A stretch of DNA of 40,625 bases from Planctomycetota bacterium (GTDB taxonomy: Bacteria; Planctomycetota; Planctomycetia; Gemmatales; Gemmataceae). The stretch spans positions 1 to 40,625 of the forward strand of contig JAJPHU010000261.1 in the NCBI GenBank assembly GCA_021325115.1, given 5' to 3'. The notes below the pieces were generated by a model, which saw only the letters and a program-made list of their open reading frames with translations, did not search any database and was not told where the DNA came from. Positions 1 to 7,773 of this stretch are shown piece after piece; the stretch's first letter is position 1, and every line of letters starts with the position of its first letter. The position numbers and the translations under genes are program-made.

Positions 1-228
1 CCCTGTACCAGGAGCGGTCGAACACTCCAAGTCACGTTACTCTCCTTTCGGAAATGCGACGGAGAAGTGCGAACATCCGAGGACGTAACAGACCGAGCGT
101 AGCGCGATTTGGAGGGCGGCGCAAGCAATCAAAATGCTTGACTTGTGCGAGGAAATGCGCTAGGGTCGGCAGATGACCCCATCGCCAAGAGTGCTTCACG
201 CGGACGGCGTGAGGCGGCTGGAACGGAT

Positions 229-465
229 ATGACCGCTCACCTGCCGCCCGATCCTCCCCTGAGTGTCGCGTTCCTGGCGGTGTTTCTGGACAAGAACCGC
301 TGGATGGCCAAACATGGGAACTGGAAGGAGCGCCTGCTCTACCGGCTGGCGTTGGCGTACCTGGACGTGTTGACGCAGAAGGCAATTGCGTCCAGCAGCA
401 GCGTTCCGGGGTCGGAGACGGCGCCTCGGCCGGAAGGCAAGTGGACGCAGCGGGTCAAGAAATGA
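229..465 (+). CDS. Small hypothetical protein (78 aa)
   Basis: The ATG at 229 was chosen over an upstream in-frame start at 145 because the upstream extension is arginine- and alanine-rich filler, while the sequence from 229 looks like a compact protein. A hydrophobic helix-like segment (LSVAFLAVFLDKNRW) is followed by a basic stretch and a second helix (LLYRLALAYLDVLTQKA), ending in a polar Ser/Pro/Lys tail. No domain is recognised and no function is proposed. It sits 8 bp upstream of another very small gene on the same strand and so opens the run of small plasmid-type genes. No strong ribosome binding site is visible. Confidence 0.4.
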   Translation: MTAHLPPDPPLSVAFLAVFLDKNRWMAKHGNWKERLLYRLALAYLDVLTQKAIASSSSVPGSETAPRPEGKWTQRVKK

Positions 466-473
466 GTTGAGCT

Positions 474-680
474 ATGCCCAAGTACGATATTCACTATGAA
501 TCCCGTGAACTGGCCCGCGAGCTGGGCGATCCGCTTTTGGGCACCGTCGAGGCCGACAGTCCCGCCGAGGCCGTGCGCAAGGCGGAACGCGACCCGCAGA
601 TCGGCCGAAGGGCCATGCCCTGTGCGGCGCTGTGGGCCGTGCGTGCCCGCCAGCGGGGCAGCCACGACCGGGGAAGGTAG
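474..680 (+). CDS. Small hypothetical protein (68 aa)
   Basis: The ATG at 474 lies 8 bp after the preceding stop, which suggests cotranslation. The first 40 residues (start MPKYDIHYESRELAREL) look like a short beta-hairpin plus helix with the pattern EADSPAEAVRKAE. That pattern is common in small proteins whose helix follows a strand and a DSPAEA-type helix cap. The C-terminal 25 residues are Arg/Ala/Gly-rich and look less constrained. No function can be assigned. Confidence 0.45.
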   Translation: MPKYDIHYESRELARELGDPLLGTVEADSPAEAVRKAERDPQIGRRAMPCAALWAVRARQRGSHDRGR

Positions 681-1188
681 CGCTCTCGAAGGTCCATCCC
701 GCCGTTACTGACCCCTCAACATCGATGCGGCCGATTCCTTCGCGCGGGCTGCCTGTTTGCCCGCGTTGATGTCTCTCTGGTCCACCCACTGCCGGACACG
801 GCCGGGCAGACCGAAGCGTATTCCCCGCCGCCCCTGCCATCCTGTCTAGCAAGCCCCTTTTGCGGCCAAACTCCTGCCACCGTCTCGCGCGTCGGACCGC
901 AGGCTGGCTGGTTTCGGTAGCCGTGCCGCTTCCGTTCGCACTCAGGCCACGTTCTCCTTTTGGCCCATTCATCCGCCGGCCCCATACGGCCTTTCGGGTC
1001 GGGGTTGCTAAGCCCGTCGCCGCCCTTGGCAAGCAGAAAAGCCGCTTTCACGGCATTGAATGGTGGATTTTCAAAGCGTGAACCTTCGGCTTTTCAGCTT
1101 GTGGTGTCCAAGGGCGGCTGGCCGGGCTTGGGGCGCATCCCCGGAAAGGCCGCGAGGGCGCGGCCTCAGAAGCAAAAGGAGAAAACCT
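681..1188. other. Non-coding stretch with a hairpin before the next gene
   Basis: No convincing coding region is seen in these 508 bp; the open frames here have low-complexity, shadow-like compositions. Near the right end a perfect 8-bp stem with a 4-nt loop (AGGCCGCG, loop AGGG, CGCGGCCT) lies at 1147-1166, about 20 nt upstream of the start at 1189 and just before the AAAAGGAG ribosome binding site. It has no U-tract, so it is better read as a 5'-leader structure than as a terminator. Confidence 0.4.
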
Positions 1189-1398
1189 ATGTCTGAGAAC
1201 ACGAATACGGAAAACGGCAAAGTTACCAAAAAGCCCAGCCACGTCGCCTACAGTGTCCGCGACCGCGAAGGCAAGGACTCCAAGTGGACCGAGATCGGGG
1301 TCGCCTTCCCGCACAAGGATGGCAAGGGCTACGACATCCTCTTCGACGTGGTGCCCCTCAGCGGCCGTGTCACCATCCGCGTCCAGGACCAGAAGTAA
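1189..1398 (+). CDS. Conserved-style small plasmid protein (69 aa)
   Basis: The start at 1189 is fixed by an AAAAGGAG ribosome binding site 9-16 nt upstream; a longer in-frame extension from 1060 is rejected because it lacks one. After a polar N-terminus (MSENTNTENGKVTKK) the protein alternates strands: HVAYSVRDREG, WTEIGVAFPHKDGKGYDI, DVVPLSGRVTIRV. This is the layout of a small beta-barrel or sheet protein often encoded on plasmids as a single-domain accessory. The GVAFPHKDGKG segment resembles small proteins described only as hypothetical. The exact role is unknown. Confidence 0.7.
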   Translation: MSENTNTENGKVTKKPSHVAYSVRDREGKDSKWTEIGVAFPHKDGKGYDILFDVVPLSGRVTIRVQDQK

Positions 1399-1452
1399 GC
1401 AACCTCAACCGGGCGGGCCGACGTGCCCGCCCCCCAAGGAAAGGAATCAGCC

Positions 1453-1614
1453 ATGACGACTCTTCATTCTTACACCGACGACCATCTGCACCAGCTCACC
1501 GCCACACTCCAGGGCTACGCCGACGCCGGCATCGACCCGGCCTTCGACATGGACATGGAGGAGCTGGAACGCCAGTTCGCCGAACTCCGCCTCACTTCGG
1601 GCTGCAACGACTAA
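1453..1614 (+). CDS. Very small hypothetical protein (53 aa)
   Basis: The ATG at 1453 follows an AAGGAAAGGAA ribosome binding site. The product is acidic and helical (HLHQLTATLQGYADAGI, then FDMDMEELERQFAELR). It may be a small adaptor or protein-protein interaction peptide, but nothing specific supports a function. It is evenly spaced between its neighbours (54 bp upstream, 18 bp downstream), consistent with one polycistronic message for the genes at 1189-2904. Confidence 0.6.
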   Translation: MTTLHSYTDDHLHQLTATLQGYADAGIDPAFDMDMEELERQFAELRLTSGCND

Positions 1615-1632
1615 CCGGAAAGGGATTTGACC

Positions 1633-1926
1633 ATGACCGACACGAGCGATGACACAACCACTGCCCCTCCTGGGATCGAGGACATCGACACCTACGTCTT
1701 TCGGCTCCTTGCCAAGCATCGCAAGATTGCTGCGATTTGGTCCATCGAGGACATGAAGGCCATACGGCCCGACTTGACCGAAGACCAGGCTTGGGAAATC
1801 CTGCAACAGGTCGAGAGCAGCCACGATGCTGAGAACGGGATTTCGTGGACAACGCTGGAGGCCAGCGCGGATGATCTCTTTGGTCCCTTCTCGGAAACCG
1901 ACGAAGACGAGGAGGGTGGACTATGA
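1633..1926 (+). CDS. Hypothetical acidic protein (97 aa)
   Basis: The ATG at 1633 is preferred to an in-frame TTG two codons upstream because GGAAAGGG ends 8 nt before it. The protein is acidic. A disordered Thr/Asp/Pro head is followed by helices (VFRLLAKHRKIAAIW, DLTEDQAWEILQQVES) and a strongly acidic tail (FSETDEDEEGG). The last codons overlap the start of the next gene as ATGA, a classic translational-coupling arrangement. The fold and function are not recognised. Confidence 0.65.
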   Translation: MTDTSDDTTTAPPGIEDIDTYVFRLLAKHRKIAAIWSIEDMKAIRPDLTEDQAWEILQQVESSHDAENGISWTTLEASADDLFGPFSETDEDEEGGL

Positions 1927-2261
1927 AACGCACAAGGAACACCGTCAGGCAAATCGGCGAGATCGGCATTGACGCCGGACTGTGCTGGATCGGCGACCCC
2001 TGCTACATCCTGCACGCCGACCCATTGCCCAAAGCGGTCGGCAAGGACTGGAGCCAGTTCTGCGACTTCCTGGACGACGGCAAGTACCCTACCTGCAAGC
2101 AGCTCCCCTACGACCTAGGTCACGCCGGCCTCGGCGTCGTCGTGTCCACCGGCTACGGCGATGGCGTCTATCCCGTCTTCGCCGAGTTCAACGACGAGGG
2201 CCGCGTCGCCAAAGTCTGGATCGAATTCATCGGTCCGGACAATGAAGCCGATGCGGAATAG
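1923..2261 (+). CDS. Conserved hypothetical protein with IGDPCYI motif (112 aa)
   Basis: The start overlaps the preceding stop (ATGA), with GAGGAGGG a few bases upstream. The sequence has the pattern GLCWIGDPCYIL near residues 18-29 and VVVSTGYGDGVYPVFAE in the second half. I associate this combination with a family of small proteins on plasmids and phages of diverse bacteria that carry no experimental function. The two Gly/Asp-rich turns (IGDP and TGYGDG) look like the conserved core. Family recognition is from memory of sequence style; the function is unknown. Confidence 0.7.
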   Translation: MKRTRNTVRQIGEIGIDAGLCWIGDPCYILHADPLPKAVGKDWSQFCDFLDDGKYPTCKQLPYDLGHAGLGVVVSTGYGDGVYPVFAEFNDEGRVAKVWIEFIGPDNEADAE

Positions 2262-2270
2262 GAGGCTGCC

Positions 2271-2540
2271 ATGAATCTCACGATCATTGACCTCGCCCAT
2301 CACCGCAATGGCATCGGCGGCGCTCCCTTCGCGGTCATCCTCTTCGAGGAGGCTGGAGAGGAAGGCAGCCGCAAGGTCGCCATCCTCTTCGAGCCGGCCG
2401 GCCATTGTGCCGTCCTCGACGTGGACAAGCTCGCCCAGGGCGACATCGCCTTCGGCAGCAATTCCTGGCGCGGCGACCGCTTCGAGCCGTCGCTGCGCAA
2501 GGCCATCCGCATTTCTTCAACCCTAAGCGAAAGGAGCTAA
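2271..2540 (+). CDS. Conserved small plasmid protein, IIDLAHHRNG type (89 aa)
   Basis: AGGAGG overlaps the previous stop and places the start at 2271. The protein opens with a strand and the conserved-looking LTIIDLAHHRNGIGGAPF. It continues with a second strand pair (FAVILFEEAG, KVAILFEPAG) and a NSWRGDRFEPSLRKAI segment. This is the layout of a small accessory protein recurrent on plasmids of environmental bacteria, without known function. Its place in a coupled series of tiny genes suggests a shared role, possibly in establishment after transfer, but that is inference. Confidence 0.65.
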   Translation: MNLTIIDLAHHRNGIGGAPFAVILFEEAGEEGSRKVAILFEPAGHCAVLDVDKLAQGDIAFGSNSWRGDRFEPSLRKAIRISSTLSERS

Positions 2541-2547
2541 CTCCGCC

Positions 2548-2904
2548 ATGACCTGCACCGCAACGATTCCCTCTATCCCACGCTACACGCCAGGGCCGTG
2601 GGACTACGACATGGATTACATTGTCGCCCCCGGCACCGATGGCCGGCATCCCGACATTTACATCGCCGAGATCGCTCACTCCGATGAGGAAGGCCGGATC
2701 GCGTTGCCCGAGCAACAGGACGCCAACCGTCGCCCGATCGCGGCTGCTCCGGAGTTGCTGGAGGCATTGGACTATTTGCTGGAACAGACCGTGGATATGG
2801 ACCTGAAATACGGCATCGGCCTGAGCGAAGGTGAAGCGGACGCACGGGCGAAAGCTCTGGCCGCCATTACCAGGGCCACCAGCCAAGACCGCGACTGGAG
2901 GTAG
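2548..2904 (+). CDS. Phage/plasmid-type conserved protein (118 aa)
   Basis: AAGGAG lies about 11 nt before the ATG. The N-terminal YTPGPWDYD followed by an Asp/Ile-rich segment and the central NRRPIAAAPELLEALDYLLEQ match the architecture of a widespread family of short phage and plasmid proteins. In that family a TPGPW start is followed by an (N)A.LIAAAPELLEAL helix and a C-terminal AxAAIxxA helix. Members are usually left unnamed. The gene ends 16 bp before the convergent minus-strand gene at 2921-3352. Confidence 0.7.
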   Translation: MTCTATIPSIPRYTPGPWDYDMDYIVAPGTDGRHPDIYIAEIAHSDEEGRIALPEQQDANRRPIAAAPELLEALDYLLEQTVDMDLKYGIGLSEGEADARAKALAAITRATSQDRDWR

Positions 2905-2920
2905 CCATGACCCTTTCGCG

Positions 2921-3352
2921 CTACACCACGTCCTCGAAGTCGATGGCCGTGATGATCGGCTCCTTATCGGCGGCGAAGTCCCGATCCGCCCGCATGATCC
3001 ACGGCATCCGGTGCTGGTGCAGGTAGTCGTACAGCCGCCACAGGTTCCGGCCCCGGATCGTTACCTGGACCGACTTCAGCCCGGCAAACCGCACCACGAT
3101 GACTTGCCCGCTGTTGCCGGTGCGGAACTGGCTGTCCGAATCCAGATGGACGTACTGGAACGACCGCACACCCTCCTTGCCCAAAAGGAAGTGGATGGAC
3201 TGGACCGACTTGTTGGACGGCCGCGCGTGGGCCTGATAGGCACCATCGAGATCCACCAGGTCGGGGGCCAGCTGGTCCGCCGCCGCGTCCGCCTGGCCGG
3301 CGCTGCGGCTCTGGACTTCTTTCAGAGTATCCGTAAAAGACTTACCGTTCAT
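2921..3352 (-). CDS. Hypothetical protein cotranslated with the relaxase (143 aa)
   Basis: The start at 3352 (minus strand) is preceded by an AGAGAGGTAG ribosome binding site. The gene overlaps the 3' end of the relaxase gene by 11 nt, so the two are almost certainly cotranslated. The middle of the protein (SVQSIHFLLGKEGVRSF, then VVRFAGLKSVQVTIRGRNL) looks like a sheet-rich domain followed by a helix (LWRLYDYLHQHRMPW) and an acidic tail. There is no recognised domain. By position it may be a transfer accessory, but the sequence does not say so. Confidence 0.65.
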   Translation of the reverse strand: MNGKSFTDTLKEVQSRSAGQADAAADQLAPDLVDLDGAYQAHARPSNKSVQSIHFLLGKEGVRSFQYVHLDSDSQFRTGNSGQVIVVRFAGLKSVQVTIRGRNLWRLYDYLHQHRMPWIMRADRDFAADKEPIITAIDFEDVV

Positions 3353-6062
3353 GGCCTACCTCTCTGTCTTTCCTCTTTCCCATTATGTACTCAGTCGCTT
3401 TCTCGCGCAACTGTCGGTACGTCGCCTGCACTCTCTGGACGAACTTCCGCGTTTTTTCTTTCAGCGTCCGCTCATCTTTCGCCTGTCCCATCAGCTCGGT
3501 TGCCGACAGACGCGGGTCACTCCGCTGGATCGCCTCCCGCAGCACCGCCAGAGCCATGTCGGTGTAAATGGTGACCTTTTCGCGTGCCCGTGAGACGGAG
3601 ACGTAGAACTGCTGGGCGTTCATGGCCGGCCGGCTCTCGTGGCCCATTGCGATCAGCACGCGATGGACGGTCTTGCCCTGGCTGGCGTGGCTGGTGGCGA
3701 CGTAGCCATGCGTTAAGCCCCCGTAATCCTTGGCGATTACCCAGCCGTTGGCGAGCCGGATGTCATCACCCGCCGTGAAGCCGGCGACCCGGTAGATCGA
3801 GCCGTTTTCCAGCCGGTGCTTGCCGTCCTGGGTTTTGCCCTTGATCGTGATGCGGATCACGTCGCCGGCAGCCAGAGCCGTTTCGCTACGGCCGTAAACC
3901 GCGAAGTGGGCTGGCCGGCAGCGCTGAGGCTGCAAGTCGGCGGCCTCAACTTGCTCGCCCGCCCGGTAGGGGCCGGAGTTGCGGACGAAGCGGATGACCT
4001 CATCGCCAGCGTACCGCGACGGGTCGCCGCGCTCCGCTTCCGTCCAGCCCAACGGCTTGAGCGTCTGGAACACCCGCTCGTTCGTGCCGAGAAGTCCCTT
4101 CTCTTTTAGCTGCTTGCGTAGCTCCGCCGTGATTTCGTCGCCTTCCTGATGCGTCGGGGCCACGATCAGGACTTCGTTCCTTTTGCCATCGGCACGTTTC
4201 TCCTCGATGGCCTGGATGTAGTCCTCGACCAACGGCCGGTTGTGGTCGAAGACCGGCGTCTGCTTGACCCAGCCGAGCTTGGCGAGAATGTCGTAGGCGT
4301 CCAGCAGCTTGCCGTCGTCGATGGCCGCCACGGCCCGCTTGTACTCCTGATGCTCTTGCCGGCGGATCTCCTTGAGCTGCGCGACCGGCAACCCGGCGAA
4401 CTCCTCCAGCACACGCAGCGCCGCCCCGCGTTCGACGCTGCCGTGCTGCTTACGGTCGCCCTGGAGGATGACGCGGGCGTTCAATTCGTTGGCCTTGTCA
4501 AAGACCTGAGCCAGCTGTCGAATGCCCAGCAGTCCGGCCTCATCCACCCAGATAACACCGTCTCGCGCGCCCTGTTGAAACTTCTCGTCCACGAGGAAGC
4601 GGGCCACGGTGTCCGCCTCCTCGAACCCTTCCTCGCGCAGCGTCTTCCGGCTGGCATCTGCCGACGGAGCCAGGACGACCATCGGCTTCTCGATGCCGGC
4701 GACGGCCTGCCGCATCATCCGCGTCTTGCCTGTACCAGCCCCGCCTCTTACCAGGACAGTGCGATCCGGCGATTCCCAGATGTGCCGGACAGCCGCCTGC
4801 TGCTCGGTACTCAAGCCCTTGAGATTCGGCCCGGATTCGCCCTGCGGCGAACGCAGCGGCCGGCACGTTCCCCGGCCATCGCGGGCAAAGGCGATGACAC
4901 GGCCCTCCTCGGCCAGCACTTCCTTCGTTGTGGCCTGGCCATCCCGCAGCAGGACACCTTGCTTGCGGGCTTCGGGCAGGATGTCGTCGGGCAAAGCCGC
5001 CCCCATGCTCCGCTCCATCGCCGTCACGGCCAAGTCGTGGTAATCGACCACGGACTGCCGCTCGAAGTGATGCTGGACAGCGTAGGCAACCGCCTTATCG
5101 GACGTGTTCATCGGGCGACTGTTCTCGCCCGCGAGCGCCGCCTTGATCGCCTCTTCCACCTGCCGGTCTTCTTCCGGCGTCAGGCGACCGAGCCAATACT
5201 TGCGGTAGTCCTCCAGTGTCAGCCCCTTCCGCTTGTGCAGCCGCGAAGTCGCCCCCAGCTTGTCCTTGGCCCGCGCGTCCTCAATGCCGAGGTCCGTCGC
5301 CAGCTTCTCGACTTCCGCCGAGCGCCGCGAGAACTTCTGGACCACCGAGGCCGGTATCCCCTGGATGTCCCAGCCCTCGTACTTGCGGCCGCCCTTGCCG
5401 TCCGCCTTCCACTTCGCCTCGACCTCGTAGCCCAGCTCCACCAGCTTGTGGGCGAAGCGCTGGTTGAAGCGGCGGTCGAAATACTTGCGCAGGTCCATGA
5501 TCGGCCGGAACTTGACCGCCTTCCACTCGCCCTCGGTCTTGTCGTAGGTCAGGTTGAAGACGACGACATGGATGTGCCGGTGCGGGTCGGGCATCTTGTC
5601 CTCCTTGGCCGGCCGCGTCTCGGGATGCTCCACGGCGTACCAGACGAGGTTGCCGGTCACGCGGTCCTCCTGCTTGCCGCCCTTGCGGACGCGCGTGGTC
5701 GCCAGCGTCTCGATGTCGGCCATCGCCTCGCGCACCGCTTCCCAGAACACTCCCTGAATGCGGCTATCGCCGCGTTCCAGGGCCACGGTCACACCCTTGG
5801 AGCAGTGCAGGTTCACATCCCAGGCCGGGATGCGGTGTTCGACCAGCTTGGCCGTGAGTTGCTCGCCGGTGTGCGGGTCGAGTCCGTGGATGAGGCGCTT
5901 GAACTGCTCGTAGTCCGGAGGACCGGACAGGCCGAGGGCAGCGGCGCCCTTGCCGCCCCACTCGCGGCGGAGGTCGTCGGATTGCAGGTAATAGCCGCCG
6001 TCGGACTTCGAGTAGTAGCTCTCGGCTGCCTTGGCGTCGGCGATGGGTTGGATGCGGAGCAT
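3342..6062 (-). CDS. MobF-family conjugative relaxase with helicase domain (TrwC/TraI type)
   Basis: This 906-aa protein nicks plasmid DNA at oriT, stays bound to the 5' end and unwinds the strand for conjugative transfer. The relaxase domain fills about residues 1-290, with paired tyrosines near the N-terminus (YY at 16-17 and 24-25), the WDVNLHCSKGVTVAL segment near 81-95 that corresponds to the family's PKSVS region, and the metal-binding HUH motif HRHIH at 161-165. The helicase half has Walker A GGAGTGKT near residue 440, Walker B WVDEAG, and later ILQGDRKQ and VATSHASQGKT motifs. The ATG at 6062 is preferred to an in-frame TTG three codons upstream; no strong ribosome binding site is visible. 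At about 900 residues it is typical of TrwC-like proteins. It is divergent from parA, and a target oriT would be expected in the 6072-6728 spacer. Confidence 0.93.
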   Translation of the reverse strand: MLRIQPIADAKAAESYYSKSDGGYYLQSDDLRREWGGKGAAALGLSGPPDYEQFKRLIHGLDPHTGEQLTAKLVEHRIPAWDVNLHCSKGVTVALERGDSRIQGVFWEAVREAMADIETLATTRVRKGGKQEDRVTGNLVWYAVEHPETRPAKEDKMPDPHRHIHVVVFNLTYDKTEGEWKAVKFRPIMDLRKYFDRRFNQRFAHKLVELGYEVEAKWKADGKGGRKYEGWDIQGIPASVVQKFSRRSAEVEKLATDLGIEDARAKDKLGATSRLHKRKGLTLEDYRKYWLGRLTPEEDRQVEEAIKAALAGENSRPMNTSDKAVAYAVQHHFERQSVVDYHDLAVTAMERSMGAALPDDILPEARKQGVLLRDGQATTKEVLAEEGRVIAFARDGRGTCRPLRSPQGESGPNLKGLSTEQQAAVRHIWESPDRTVLVRGGAGTGKTRMMRQAVAGIEKPMVVLAPSADASRKTLREEGFEEADTVARFLVDEKFQQGARDGVIWVDEAGLLGIRQLAQVFDKANELNARVILQGDRKQHGSVERGAALRVLEEFAGLPVAQLKEIRRQEHQEYKRAVAAIDDGKLLDAYDILAKLGWVKQTPVFDHNRPLVEDYIQAIEEKRADGKRNEVLIVAPTHQEGDEITAELRKQLKEKGLLGTNERVFQTLKPLGWTEAERGDPSRYAGDEVIRFVRNSGPYRAGEQVEAADLQPQRCRPAHFAVYGRSETALAAGDVIRITIKGKTQDGKHRLENGSIYRVAGFTAGDDIRLANGWVIAKDYGGLTHGYVATSHASQGKTVHRVLIAMGHESRPAMNAQQFYVSVSRAREKVTIYTDMALAVLREAIQRSDPRLSATELMGQAKDERTLKEKTRKFVQRVQATYRQLREKATEYIMGKRKDREVGHER

Positions 6063-6145
6063 AAGAGACAATCCAGGTATGCGTTAACCAATTGTACGCG
6101 GGAAGTGTGCAGGAGCAAAGTGACAATGAAGCTACAGACTGATGC

Positions 6146-6307
6146 CCTTCGGCGTGCCGAAGGAGAATGGAACCGTTCCAGCAGTTCCAGCCAGCCGTCG
6201 GACGGCTTTTGCACCGCTCGGAAGTGGCAGGGGATCGCAGTTCGGTCGGGGCCAAGCCTGAGAAAACAAGCAAACCGGCAGGCACGCTTCATCGCCGTCG
6301 GGACGGC
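6146..6307. repeat. Three short palindromes between mobF and parA (possible oriT/operator/parS region)
   Basis: The spacer between the divergent relaxase and parA genes carries three perfect short palindromes. CCTTCGGC-GT-GCCGAAGG lies at 6146-6163. GCCGTC-G-GACGGC lies at 6194-6206, inside a longer AGCCGTC...GACGGCT followed by TTTT. GCCGTC-GG-GACGGC lies at 6294-6307. The last two share the same core 100 bp apart. MobF relaxases normally act at an oriT with inverted repeats next to the mob gene, and ParA operons often have upstream operators or parS sites, so either role fits. The second palindrome also has the look of a weak terminator on the plus strand. Confidence 0.4.
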
Positions 6308-6380
6308 ATCGCGGCGTGTCAGCACTTCGCTTGGAAATCCTGCTGATCTGCTTACGCGCTGACGTGCCAGCCGCTTGTCA

Positions 6381-6575
6381 TGCTGGCCTGCCTCTCGGCA
6401 ATGATGCCGCCACGTTTGCATGCAGGACCGAGAGGCAGCCGCCTCGCCGGTCGGTGCGCTTTGCTGCCAGACGGTCGGCTTGCTTTCTTGCCGGCTTGCT
6501 TACTCGTTACCATGCGGACTGCGCGTCTTGCTGGCCCGCCTCTCTGCCATCATGCCGCCGAGCTTTCACGTCAGG
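6381..6575. repeat. Degenerate direct repeats upstream of parA
   Basis: Two diverged copies of a unit of about 46 bp begin TGCTGGCCTGCCTCTCGGCA at 6381 and TGCTGGCCCGCCTCTCTGCC at 6529, both continuing into ATGCCGCC and ending in CAGG. Between and after them the shorter motif GCTTGCTTTCTTGCC recurs (near 6477, 6493 and 6600) in a CT/GC-rich low-complexity tract reaching to about 6660. Frames through this tract translate to Leu/Ala/Cys-rich repeats that do not look like protein. The place, immediately before parA, fits a centromere-like (parS) site or parA operator, which is inference. Confidence 0.45.
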
Positions 6576-6728
6576 ATGCTGGACAGCCCGCTGGCTGACC
6601 AGCTTGCTTTTCTGCCCGCCTGCCTGTCTGCTCTCCTGCCGACCTGTCTGCCGGGATTCTCGTTGGCATGGCGGCCGGATGCACATAATGCTTGCCAACC
6701 GGCCGAGAACTGGTGTAGGGTTTGGCCT

Positions 6729-7403
6729 ATGATTATCGTGATCGCCAACTCTAAAGGGGGCGTCGGCAAATCGACCCTCGCCGTTCACCTGGCCGCTTAC
6801 CTCCATGAGCAGGGGCGCAGCGTCACGCTCGCCGATTGCGACACGCAGCAGTCCTCTTCCGAATGGGCGAAAGAGGCGGTCCCCGGCCTCAAGACGGTTC
6901 GGCTCGCCGACCCCGACGACATCCTCGACCGGATTCCGATCCTCGGCCAGCAAGCGGATTATGTCGTCGCCGACGGCCCCGGCAGCAACACCGAGACGAG
7001 CCGGGCCTTGCTCTTGCGGGGCGACCTCGCCCTGGTGCCGTGCAAGGCGAGCATGTTGGAGCTGCGGGCGCTGGCCCAGGCCACCCACGTTCTGCGACAG
7101 GCTCAGGACATTCGAGGCGGCCGGCCCAGGGCACAGATCGTCCTCAGCATGGTCGGCAAGCACTACCGGCTGACCCAGGACATGAAGGACGCGGCGACGG
7201 CGCTCGATATGCCGCTGGCCACGACCGCTCTTACTTTGCGGCAGATTTACGCCGACGCCCCCGGACAGGGTGCCGTGGTCTGGCAGCTGGGCGCACGCGG
7301 ACGCGAGGCGGCCGACGAAGTGCGCGCCTTGTTCCGCGAGGTCTTGCCTGACGCAGCGGCGTCCGCGTCCGCGCCGGCAGAAGTAGCCGAGACCGCCAGG
7401 TGA
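6729..7403 (+). CDS. parA: ParA-type partition ATPase (224 aa)
   Basis: ParA ATPases move plasmid copies to daughter cells together with a DNA-binding partner and a centromere site. The protein starts MIIVIANSKGGVGKST, the deviant Walker A motif KGGVGKST of the family. LADCDTQQSSSEW (A' box) follows near residues 36-48 and a VADGPG segment (Walker B equivalent) near 80. The C-terminal part has the usual LVPCKASMLEL pattern. At 224 residues it belongs to the short ParA group that lacks an N-terminal HTH. The ATG at 6729 was chosen because the in-frame extension upstream (to 6420) is only the repetitive tract. A short gene overlaps the stop region downstream and is the likely partner. Confidence 0.93.
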   Translation: MIIVIANSKGGVGKSTLAVHLAAYLHEQGRSVTLADCDTQQSSSEWAKEAVPGLKTVRLADPDDILDRIPILGQQADYVVADGPGSNTETSRALLLRGDLALVPCKASMLELRALAQATHVLRQAQDIRGGRPRAQIVLSMVGKHYRLTQDMKDAATALDMPLATTALTLRQIYADAPGQGAVVWQLGARGREAADEVRALFREVLPDAAASASAPAEVAETAR

Positions 7404-7411
7404 ACCATCAG

Positions 7412-7759
7412 ATGGAGGAGGGCATGAAGGATCGCAGATCGTTAGTGGAAGGATTGGACAACGGCGGCGAGGTAGACCGTTCCGTCGAAGAACAATTCGT
7501 GTTCGCCGGCAGAGCGAAGGCGGACCAACCGATGCAGACGCAAGCAACGCCACGGCCCACGGAGGCAGTAGAGAAGGGGCCAACGGGCAACGTCATCGGC
7601 CGCGTGCCTGTGACTACTCGCGTCCGCGCGGACTTTGCGACGGCCCTGAAGCGGGCCTCGCTACAGCGACAACTGGACGGCGTGTTGCCGAACACGCTCC
7701 AGGACATTCTGGAAGAGGCGCTGGAACCGTGGCTCCGCTCCCACGGCTATCTGGGTTGA
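7412..7759 (+). CDS. Small putative partition partner of ParA (115 aa)
   Basis: The ATG at 7412 has AGGTGA 8 nt upstream, formed by the end of parA; a GTG overlapping the parA stop (7400) is an alternative start. The first 60 residues are polar and disordered. The C-terminal half (VPVTTRVRADFATALKRAS, then LPNTLQDILEEALEPWL) has the strand-helix-helix pattern of ribbon-helix-helix or similar small DNA-binding partners that accompany short ParA proteins. Position and size support a ParB-like centromere-binding role; this is inferred, since no classical ParB motif is present. Confidence 0.65.
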   Translation: MEEGMKDRRSLVEGLDNGGEVDRSVEEQFVFAGRAKADQPMQTQATPRPTEAVEKGPTGNVIGRVPVTTRVRADFATALKRASLQRQLDGVLPNTLQDILEEALEPWLRSHGYLG

Positions 7760-7773
7760 AAGACCGGGCGGGC

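Noticed and set aside
4149..6362. Very long plus-strand open frame (737 codons)
   Set aside because: It is fully antisense to the MobF relaxase, has His/Val/Leu-rich shadow composition and no motifs; the opposite strand carries clear HUH and Walker motifs.
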